This document shows positions 54,334 to 64,000 of a stretch of DNA of 64,000 bases, in pieces. Made by a program: the position numbers and the translations under genes. A model generated the notes under the pieces. It was given only the letters and a program-made list of their open reading frames with translations, had not been told where the DNA came from and did not search any database. The stretch is from Owenia fusiformis (Eukaryota > Annelida > Polychaeta > Sabellida > Oweniidae). The stretch covers positions 19,239,915 to 19,303,914 of the forward strand of contig CAIIXF020000001.1 in the NCBI GenBank assembly GCA_903813345.2, read 5' to 3'. How positions within the stretch are numbered: position 1 is the stretch's first letter; every line of letters starts with the position of its first letter.

Positions 54334-54667
54334 TGCTATTATGTTGGTACATAATAAAGCTATCTTGCTGATCAAGTAAATTGAGGTTTTGATGAAACTA
54401 AAAATGAACTATATCAAATGTTTTAAATTCCATATACTTTACGATTAAATGCAAATTTCTAAGATTCTTGAGTTGATTTGAGTCAATATGATTGGATCAT
54501 TTTTTCGATGTCAAAATGTTGTTCTAAAATAAACATCCTTGCTTCTCGTATAATAAATACATTCCTGATATTGTAGTGATAAGAGCCGCTAAAGGTTTAT
54601 ATATAACTGTCACTCCTCACGCGTAAACTAAACTGTACATGGCTAAAATTTCCTAGGATAAGTGGGG

Positions 54668-57553
54668 CTATTGCTTATTCCATTCTGCTTTTTCCTTGGA
54701 TTCTCTCTCAACTTCCTCCAAATATGGTTGTAGGTAATGGACATCCTGGAACATAATTTACAAACATTAAATAAAGTCAGTCTAGTGTTCAATTAAAGGC
54801 AGAATCTGATGATAAAATTGCAAGCAAAACATAATATAATTTTTCTCAAATATATCAAATTTTCCCAAATTATAAATGTGGATATCCAAAGGAAATTGAA
54901 CGTATAAATTCAAATATTTTTACTTTTCCAGAATTTGGAAAATCTTTAGAGGAATGCTATGAGGCATCAAGTCCAACACCCACCTCATGTTTCAACTTCC
55001 AAAGTTCATCAAAATTATTAATATTTTTTCTCAATATTTTGAAATACATATTCTGTGTTTGAACATGTTAATAAAAGATACATACATCTTCATATTTTGT
55101 CCATTGTTCTTTAGGTAAAGTTATTTTTTTGGCGCTAAGATTCAAGGCTCTGAAAAAGAAAAGATGCATTGCTTATTACAAAACAACAAAAAAAGTCTTC
55201 ACACAATGTTAACTATTTCTGAACTAGGTCAATAGATTTTAATGTAAGCCACCAAATTACCACGACAAATATAATTATGACAAGCCATTAATATGCATAA
55301 TGTCACCACCTACCATTTGTTACAGACACCGAACACCATAACACTTAAACTATAACCACTTTTGATGGTGACATATTAAGATCATGTTTACCTCCTCCAC
55401 TCCTTAATGTTACTGAACATTTCTTAATTCAAATTGCATTGCTCTCCAAATCTATATCTATAGTACACGACCAAAGTATAATGGATTTTTATCCCATTCC
55501 CCAAATGTCTGAGTGTTATTCATTTGAGGCATGTATCAATGTGTATGCTCGGTGCCAGAAGGATGTAAGTGCAATTTTATCAAAATTGAGATTTTTGCAT
55601 AAAACAACGAATTATTACACTTTCTATACCCTGTTAAAATATCTAAGCCTATAATCTCATTGTTTGATTCCTGTATGTGACACAGTGACTGACTGCGTAA
55701 CTATCGCAATAATTTCCCATTTTTATTATATCTATCACAATATTTTCTGCGGAATTTCTTGCAGAAAACTGGGGAGTAATATTGGATGTCTTTAAATGGG
55801 TATAAGTTAAACTTGTAAACTTTACCAGTATAGGGAATATAAATCTTGTGTTAAAAATCCAGTTTGAATTCATATCTACTCAAAGTATCTTCTTTCTTCC
55901 AAGGATTTCAATCTGTGATTCCAAATGAAATGATTGTCAAGACAATTCGCAATTTTTATTTTTTAACAGATGAACATTAATATTGTAATTTGGTACTTAC
56001 CTAGTAATTCTAAATTGGCGTTCATCCATCACATTTCTTGGGAGGCGTCTAAGAGCCTCTGAAACCTGTGGGGTCTCATTTAAACAGTCATCCCTCATCA
56101 AACCTAATAAAATATAAAATAATAAATAATCAAATAAAAAATGATCATGTTAGTTAAGAAAGAAAGTAGAGTCTATCTTAAGGTGTTGTTTTTTCAATTG
56201 TCTCTTTTCACCTTCAAACCTCCTGAAATAAAGTCAGAACTATTGAACTAATAAATAATTGAGACCAAAAATCATTGCAAAACTGTGACAATCGAAACTT
56301 CAATTTTTATATGGCTGAACAATAATAAACTGACTTACCCAACTGATTGAAATACGACATGTTGTAAGCCCATTTGGACAATGCTACCCTCCATGCTGGC
56401 CTCACTGAAATGAAATTTGATTATATTTATGCTTATTTATTTAGAATATGTGGTCTCGAATCAGGGATAAATAAGACCCGACTGACAGATAACTTTGACG
56501 CCCCTCAGCCAGCTCGTCATTCTTGATCACTCGATTATGTTATCTTCGTTCTGGCATTGGGTACATACAATAGGCAACTAAATAATTTCAAAACACAGAA
56601 ATTGACTGTGTAAGCTATGCATATATTTCTCACCTCTTTCGATTCGTAACACCACAAGAAACATTCTCCCAAATGCAAAAAAGTAGTGGTTATCTCAAAT
56701 TGCAGTGAAATATACTTCAATCTTTATTCATTCAAATACATTGTTGTGTTTTTAATACCCATGATTTATGTTGCTTGCCTTGATTTCATATTTGTTGACT
56801 GAACTGATTTCCAAGGCTTGTAAGGATAATTTTCCCAGGAATGAAGAGATGTAGAAAGGTAAACATAATATTCATGGCCTCTGATGGCTGATGCATTTTG
56901 AAATACAGTAAATAAATGAAGGATTTTAAACTATATAGTGCTTCTTAAAAATGGATTTGCCTATATACCCCTGAGACTCTTATCTCAAGGAAAGAATGCA
57001 CAAATAAAGCAAAACAATTGCAAAGTGTCATTTACTTGTGCAATATGAATATATTTTTCTATATCTTATTGCCCAATGGTATTAAATGTCTTATTTTCAG
57101 GTTCAACTGGTTGCTTCGAAGCAGTGTAAAAGACTATGACAGACTAAATCTACTGCAATTTGACACAGTCGCTACTTTTTTGCCTTTGGAAGAATGTTTC
57201 TTGTGTCAGGTAATGGTAAGAAATATATATGTGTGGCTAGTGCCATTAAAGTGCCATGGTACTTAACATTTCCGAAAAATGTATTTAGCTCTGGCGACCC
57301 TCAATCTAATGTTGATTCTTCAATTATTTCAAGTTGAAACTTTGAAACTTGAAAAAAATGTTCAAGAAATTTGAGGTCAAATTTAAAATGTTTGCTACAG
57401 AGAAATTATATGTATGATGATCATGAAACTGGTCTCATTTTGATAATATTGCTATGTAACATTAAGAGAATGTATATTCTAGTTGATATTACATGTGATA
57501 AGGTAGTAATACGAGAATTTACCTGCTTGAACAACTTTTCTTGGAGCGGCCAT
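54668..57553 (-). CDS. UQCRB: Cytochrome b-c1 complex subunit 7
   Basis: Nuclear-encoded subunit of respiratory complex III in the mitochondrial inner membrane; the family protein binds near the ubiquinone site and is needed for assembly. Exons in coding order are 57553-57523, 56404-56339, 56103-56001, 55149-55086 and 54745-54668. They total 342 nt, or 113 residues (human 111). All introns are GT-AG and the phases agree. The protein reads [15 protein letters not shown], then [21 protein letters not shown], then [22 protein letters not shown], then [20 protein letters not shown], and ends EKAEWNKQ. It aligns with the human protein along nearly its whole length. The start ATG is the only one in frame in exon 1 and has no long presequence, as in the family. 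Confidence 0.95.
55298..55376. mobile_element. TCACCACC-family MITE
   Basis: ATGTCACCACCTACCATTTG at one end and TGATGGTGACAT at the other; 79 bp, in a UQCRB intron. Confidence 0.55.
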
Positions 57554-58420
57554 CTTTGATTATGAAAGTCTCGTTTCGCGAGCGAGACTTAAAACGAGAT
57601 GAAAATAAAAGTACTGCACATATTGCACGCTCGCATTCTTTGACGAATTATGTCAATGCTGATGAACATAAACTAAATATACCATCTGGATCAGTTAGGG
57701 TTATGTAAATAGATCCCATTGCTCCAATCACGTGTGCATGTCATTTTTGAAAATATCAAGAAAAAGTGATTAATCGGGAATGTCTACTTCCGGGTATCAA
57801 AAACTGTATTTCTCTATGTATTGTAACGTTTTTCCCGTGGGTCAGGAATGCGGGGAAAATGCGGGGAAGGTGGACCCTTCCGCGTGTTACTTAATTGCGG
57901 GATTATACGGAGCGGCGTTGACTCCGCTCGCTACAGTCGCCTGAGATGTTACTCCAAGGGAATGCAAGGGGAAAGAAAGTATTACGCAATCTGGGTTTGC
58001 ACTACACAAGTTCCCTCCGGAACTCAATACAATACAACAATGAACATTCAAGTACAGAATAAAAGTAAAGTTATATATTTGCTCTTTATGAGCCAAACAA
58101 TGCTTTAGAAACAATAGAAAATTATGTACAAAGTCGAGCTCAAACTACCCTAAACTATATAATCACTAATGCCTTAAGGCAGAAAAAATACATGTGATGT
58201 TACTTGAAGGTCTCTAAAGTTACTATAAGAAAGTAAGATCAAATCGTGTTTCACTTTAATCAGTTCCACAAAAGATAAAGGTTGATATGACTTGAATGCC
58301 TCTAAAGTCTTCTTCAGCAATTGTGGGATGCTGTTCTTTGTATTCTTTTGTCTGTCCTGAAATAAAATGGCGCTCCTGGCCACGGGACCCCATTGTCTAC
58401 TTATCAAGTTTATTAATGTA
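57554..58420. other. UQCRB upstream region and array flank
   Basis: It holds the UQCRB promoter. A palindrome, AGTCTCG...GCGAGACT, lies at about 57567-57588. On the minus strand an exon-like open stretch (acceptor TTTATTTCAG, then about 58355-58260) can be read in two frames without a known match. No gene can be assigned. Confidence 0.35.
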
Positions 58421-60430
58421 CAACCTGGTGCAAATATTCTTAAAATCCGGAATCCAAGTTGCAATCGGGTGCAACGATCCTACTCAATGGGTGCAAAAGC
58501 CCTTATATCTCTTGATCATAGGTGCAATGTTTCTGTGTGCCCCTGTTCCTAACCAGGGTGCAATTCCGCTATATGCCCTTGTTCCTTAACCAAGGTGCAT
58601 CTTGCCCCTGTTCCTTAACCAGGGTGCAAGTCCTTTTATGTGCCCTTGTTCCTTAACCAAGGTGCACCTTGCCCCTGTCCCTTAACCAGGGTGCAAGTCC
58701 TTTATATGCCCTTATTAAACTTTGCACCTATGTCCAATTTGCAATCCCTTTATATGCCCTTGTTCCTTAACCAAGGTGCATCTTGCCCCTGTTCCTTAAC
58801 CAGGGTGCAAGTCTTCTATATTCCATTATCCAAGTTGCAATCAGGTGCAAACGTCCTTAAATCCTTTATCCAAGTTATAATCACGTGCAAATGTCCTTAA
58901 ATCCTTAATCCGAGGTGCAACAGGGTGCAAATGTCCTTAAATCCTTAATCCGAATTGCAACCGGGTGCAAATGTCCTTATGGGGTGCAACCTGGTGCAAA
59001 TTTGCTTTAATCCTTAATCCGAGGTGCAACCTGGTGCAAATATTCTTAAAATCCGGAATCCAAGTTGCAATCGGGTGCAACGATCCTACTCAATGGGTGC
59101 AAAAGCCCTTATATCTCTTGATCATAGGTGCAATGTTTCTGTGTGCCCCTGTTCCTAACCAGGGTGCAATTCCGCTATATGCCCTTGTTCCTTAACCAAG
59201 GTGCATCTTGCCCCTGTTCCTTAACCAGGGTGCAAGTCCTTTTATGTGCCCTTGTTCCTTAACCAAGGTGCACCTTGCCCCTGTCCCTTAACCAGGGTGC
59301 AAGTCCTTTATATGCCCTTATTAAACTTTGCACCTATGTCCAATTTGCAATCCCTTTATATGCCCTTGTTCCTTAACCAAGGTGCATCTTGCCCCTGTTC
59401 CTTAACCAGGGTGCAAGTCTTCTATATTCCATTATCCAAGTTGCAATCAGGTGCAAACGTCCTTAAATCCTTTATCCAAGTTATAATCACGTGCAAATGT
59501 CCTTAAATCCTTAATCCGAGGTGCAACAGGGTGCAAATGTCCTTAAATCCTTAATCCGAATTGCAACCGGGTGCAAATGTCCTTATGGGGTGCAACCTGG
59601 TGCAAATTTGCTTTAATCCTTAATCCGAGGTGCAACCTGGTGCAAGTATCCTTAAATCCTTAATCCGAGGTGCAACCGGGTGCAAATGTCCTTATGGGGT
59701 GCAACCTGGTGCAAATTTGCTTTAATCCTTAATCCGAGGTGCAACCTGGTGCAAGTATCCTTAAATCCTTAATCCGAGGTGCAACCAGGTGCAAATGTCC
59801 TTAAATCCTTAATCCAAGTTGCAATCAGGTACAAATGTCCTTATGGGGTGCAACCTGGTGCAAGTATCCTTAAATCCTTAATCCGAGGTGCAACCAGGTG
59901 CAAATGTCCTTAAATCCTTAATCCAAGTTGCAATCAGGTGCAAATGTCCTTATGGGGTGCAACCTGGTGCAAGTATCCTTAAATCCTTAATCCGAGATGC
60001 AACCGGGTGCAAATGTCCTTATGGGGTGCAACCTGGTGCAAGTATCCTTAAATCCTTAATCCGAGGTGCAACCGGGTGCAAATGTCCTTATGGGGTGCAA
60101 CCTGGTGCAAGTATCCTTAAATCCTTAATCCGAGGTGCAACCGGGTGCAAATATCCACTATGGGTGCAATCGGGTGCAAATATACGCTATGGGTGCAACC
60201 GGGTGCAAATATTCTTAATCATAGGTGCAATGTCTCTGTGTGCCCCTGTTCCTAACCAGGGTGCAATTCCTCTATATGCCCTTGTTCCTTAACCAAGGTG
60301 CATCTTGCCCCTGTTCCTTAACCAAGGTGCAAGTCCTTTTATGTGCCCTTGTTCCTTAACCAAGGTGCACCTTGCCCCTGTCCCTTAACCAGGGTGCAAG
60401 TCCTTTATATCTCTTATTATACTTTGCACC
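58421..60430. repeat. GGTGCAA array, part A, with 606-bp tandem duplication
   Basis: Repeats of GGTGCAACCGGGTGCAAATG and CCTTAAATCCTTAATCCGAG make up this part. The block 58421-59026 recurs at 59027-59632 with a 606-bp offset, without a difference in the stretches I compared, including the long open frames. A partial third copy follows near 60206-60420. The many long ORFs are artefacts of the repeat. Confidence 0.9.
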
Positions 60431-62815
60431 TATGTCCAGGTTGCAATCATGGGTACAAATGCCCCTTGCACCAATATGGGGTTGCAAGTTGGGTGCAACT
60501 CTCCAAAATATCCTTTACACCTAATCCAGATGGTTATAATGGGTGCAAATATCCCTTGCACCTATATGGGGTTGCAAATTGGGTGCAACTCTCCCAAATA
60601 TCCTTCACACCTGGTGCAAATATTCCTTGCACCAATATGGGGTTGCAAGTTAGGTGCAACTCTCCAAAAGTCCTGCACACCTATTCCAGGTGGTTATTAT
60701 GGGTGCAAATATCCCTTGCACCAATCTGGGGTTGCAAAGTCGGGTGCAACTCTCCCAAATCTCCTGGGGTTGCAAGATTGAGTGCAACTCTCCCAAAAAT
60801 TCCTTCACACCTATTCCAGGTGTTTGATATGGGTGCAAATATCCCTTGCACCAATATGGGGTTGCAAATTGGGTTGCAACTTTCCCAAATGGTTGATATG
60901 GGTGCAAATATTCCTTGCACCGATATGGGGTATGCAAAGTTAATTGCAACTCTCCCAAATGTCCTTCCGTTGATTATTGTGGGTGCAAATATCCCTTGCA
61001 CCGATATGGGGTTGCAAGTTAGGTGCAACTCTCCCAAATGTCCTGGGGTTGCAAGATTGAGTGCAACTCTCCCAAAAATTCCTTCACACCTATTCCAGGT
61101 GGTTGATATGGGTGCAAATATCCCTTGCACCTATATGGGGTTGCAAAGTTGGTTGCAACTCTCCAAAATATCCTTCCGTTGATTATCTTGGGTGCAAATA
61201 TCCCTTGCACCAATCTGGGGTTGCAAAGTCGGGTGCAACTCTCCCAAATCTCCTGGGGTTGCAAGATTGAGTGCAACTCTCCCAAAAATTCCTTCACACC
61301 TATTCAAGGTGGTTGTTATGGGTGCAAATATCCCTTGCACCTATATGGGGTTGCAAATTGGGTGCAACTCTCCCAAATATCCTTCACACCTGGTGCAAAT
61401 ATTCCTTGCACCAATATGGGGTTGCAAATTGGGTGCAACTCTCCCAAATATCCTTCACACCTATTCAAGGTGGTTGATATGGGTGCAAATATCCCTTGCA
61501 CCTATATGGGGTTGCAAAGTTGGTTGCAACTCTCCAAAATATCCTTCCGTTGATTATCTTGGGTGCAAATATCCCTTGCACCAATCTGGGGTTGCAAAGT
61601 CGGGTGCAACTCTCCCAAATCTCCTTGGGTTGCAAGATTGAGTGCAACTCTCCCAAAAATTCCTTCACACCTGTTCAAGGTGGTTGTTATGGGTGCAAAT
61701 ATCCATTGCACCTATATGGGGTTGCAAATTGGGTGCAACTCTCCCAAATATCCTTCACACCTGGTGCAAATATTCCTTGCACCAATATGGGGTTGCAAAT
61801 TGGGTGCAACTCTCCCAAATATCCTTCACACCTGGTGCAAATATTCTTTGCACCAATATGGGGTTGCAAATTGGGTGCAACTCTCCCAAATATCCTTCAC
61901 ACCTATTCAAGGTGGTTGATATGGGTGCAAATATCCCTTGCACCAATATGGGGTTGCAAAGTTGGTTGCAACTCTCCAAAATATCCTTCCGTTGATTATC
62001 TTGGGTGCAAATATCCCTTGCACCAATCTGGGGTTGCAAAGTCGGGTGCAACTCTCCCAAATCTCCTGGGGTTGCAAGATTGAGTGCAACTCTCCCAAAA
62101 ATTCCTTCACACCTATTCAAGGTGGTTGTTATGGGTGCAAATATCCCTTGCACCGATATGGGGTTGCAAATTGGGTGCAACTCTCCAAAATGTCCTGGGG
62201 TTGCAAGTTAGGTGCAACTCTCCCAAATATCCTTCACACCTATTCCAGGTGGTTGATATGGGTGCAAATGTTCCTTGCACCGATATGGGGTTGCAAAGTT
62301 GGTTGCAACTCTCCCAAATATCCTTCACCCCTATTCAAGGTGGTTGATATGGGTGCAAATATCCCTTGCACCAATATTGGGTTGCAAAGTCGGGTGCAAC
62401 TCTCCCAAATCTCCTGGGGTTGCAAATTGGGTGCAACTCTCCCAAATATCCTTCACACCTATTCCAGGTGGTTGATATGGGTGCAAATGTTCCTTGCACT
62501 GATATGGGGTTGCAAAGTTGGTTGCAACTCTCCCAAATATCCTTCACACCTATTCCAGGTGGTTGATATGGGTGCAAATGTTCCTTGCACCGATATGGGG
62601 TTGCAAAGTTGGTTGCAACTCTCCCAAATATCCTTCACACCTATTCCAGGTGGTTGATATGGGTGCAGATATCCCTTGCACCAATATGGGGTTGCAAATT
62701 GGGTTGCAACTTTCCCAAAAATTCCTTCACACCTATTCCAGGTGGTTGATATGGGTGCAAATATCCCTTGCACCAATATGGGGTTGCAAAGTTGGTTGCA
62801 ACTCTCCCAAATAAC
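60431..62815. repeat. GGTGCAA array, part B, 91-bp double-hairpin unit
   Basis: Units of about 91 bp contain GGTGCAAATATCCCTTGCAC and GTTGCAAATTGGGTGCAAC, each of which can form a short hairpin, followed by CTCCCAAATATCCTTCACAC. Spacing between GGTGGTTGATATGGG words near the right end is 91, 91 and 92 bp. Longer blocks recur at 371 and 442 bp (GATTATCTTG at 61181, 61552 and 61994). Open frames on both strands are by-products. Confidence 0.9.
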
Positions 62816-64000
62816 AATATAATGTTGAGTAAAAATAATGAACAAAAATACACACACAATCTCGGCAAATATAGTAATAGATACAATCCGATATGAATCT
62901 CTAAATCAATGTTCAAAATGTCCAGGCTAAAAATTGGACAAACTGTGATGATATTTGATCGACAATCTTTCGTCAATTACTCAACAAAATATTCTTACTT
63001 ACGACCCCGTGGTTGTTCCAGTCTGTAAATCCGTTAATTATTTGTCGCACAACAACTTGACAAACTGGTCAAATTCCTTTTATATGCCCCGCGCGGACGT
63101 TTTGGACTGCATAAATCTGATTGGTTAATTCCGCTAAAAAACTAGGTTAGTATGCCGATGAGGTACCTCAATGGGCGATAATATGAAATTTCCGTGGATG
63201 ATCATGTCACTAAAATGCTAAAAACGTGATCAATTAACTCGAGAATGATTAAAAATCAAAGTTCCTATGAAAGATTATACGCCAATAATTAATCCGCCAC
63301 TCGCCTAAACTCACCAGTTCCACTGAAATTCCTGTAAAATGGCTCCGTTTTCCGATTTTGAAAGAATAATTATATTGACTTCCTTATTTCCGGAATTTCT
63401 TATCAAAACCGGTAATGGTGAAACGAAAACACTAAAATAAATAATCAATTTTCATCACAGTATATACACCCCGTAAAATAAGTTTAGAAAACTTTCTATA
63501 GATTCTGAAATAAATATTCCTATTCAAGCCCTTATCACTCTAACCTCCGAATACCAGAATAATGTAGTATTTTAATGAAATCAAGTAGCTAAAAATATAG
63601 ACTGATTCTCAATCTATTTGTAATATATTTCCAGACTCAGTCACACAGAATTGTGCCCAAAATATTCACTACTATGTTATATCTAGACCTGAAGTGAAGG
63701 AAGTCATGAGTTTTGAACAATCTGGAAGGAAACCCAGAATTATGAACAATGCGTTCAGAGGTCATACTCTCCAAAAATAGACTATGAATATTATTTTGAT
63801 GCAGATAGATGGGAGTATGAACTATTTCAAGCGTGTCAAATTATACATGCATTATATTATATTAATTATATTATATCATAATTTAATTTTAATATAGCCC
63901 TATAGGCATTTGACTCCATTCAAACCCTAACTTAAAAAACTATAATGTATTTATCTAGCTATATTGAACTCTGTTATAACATTTAATATTGCATGTACCA
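62816..64000. other. Right flank of the array, no complete gene
   Basis: AT-rich. It contains a minus-strand promoter-like signal near 63003-63084 and a 33-codon plus ORF at 63339-63440 that begins MAPFSDFERIIILTSLFPEF. Neither can be tied to a gene inside the window. Confidence 0.4.
63003..63084 (-). promoter_or_regulatory. TATA promoter and first-exon donor (minus)
   Basis: On the minus strand GCGGGGCATATAAAAGGAAT (TATA at 63084-63076) is followed about 75 nt later by GGGGTC then GTAAGT, a perfect donor (exon end 63003). This is the layout of a short non-coding first exon reading toward the GGTGCAA array. Confidence 0.4.

Noticed and set aside
60343-62657. Many overlapping long ORFs on both strands in the GGTGCAA array
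   Set aside because: The repeat lacks stop codons in several frames. The same peptide recurs in different frames and on both strands, so no gene is implied.

Overview
The window is nuclear DNA from an intron-rich, AT-rich animal genome. Four intron-bearing or single-exon host genes read cleanly. The invertebrate-type AA15 copper oxygenase, the split gene structures and the dense load of small DNA transposons suggest a marine lophotrochozoan, possibly a mollusc. That placement is an inference, because nothing here is species-diagnostic.

Layout. Positions 1-7.3 kb hold no convincing gene, only foldback elements and a cluster of interleaved inverted repeats (3.0-5.75 kb). A single-exon ankyrin/SOCS-box gene lies at 7388-8944 (+) and is followed by a 1 kb minisatellite with higher-order structure. 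A four-exon AA15-type lytic polysaccharide monooxygenase gene lies at 11013-12911 (+). FBXO9 occupies 15693-24800 (-) in 13 exons. PI4KB occupies 33088-51818 (+) in 13 coding exons and is loaded with intronic transposons: a promoter-like MITE, a Tx1/L1-like LINE split by a DNA transposon with 51-bp terminal repeats, a GC-rich Harbinger-type MITE and a mariner-like element. UQCRB lies at 54668-57553 (-) in 5 exons. From 58.42 to 62.81 kb runs a 4.4 kb array built on the word GGTGCAA and its complement. It contains an apparently perfect 606-bp tandem duplication and a 91-bp unit with two hairpins.

The four multi-exon models splice in consistent phase, and all introns used have GT-AG ends. The genes are not a functional cluster: they serve ubiquitin ligation (ASB-like, FBXO9), polysaccharide oxidation (AA15), Golgi phosphoinositide synthesis (PI4KB) and respiratory complex III (UQCRB). 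FBXO9 and PI4KB are arranged head to head and may share a promoter region near 24.9-25.06 kb.

The most interesting signals are the following. A 40-bp tandem repeat multiplies a real FBXO9 splice acceptor. A new-looking MITE family has CCATCCTCC ends and 6-bp target duplications, and one copy sits at the edge of an FBXO9 donor site. A MITE carries a CRE/CCAAT/TATA module. The ankyrin protein has an MGCVHS acylation-type N-terminus. The GGTGCAA array is the last.
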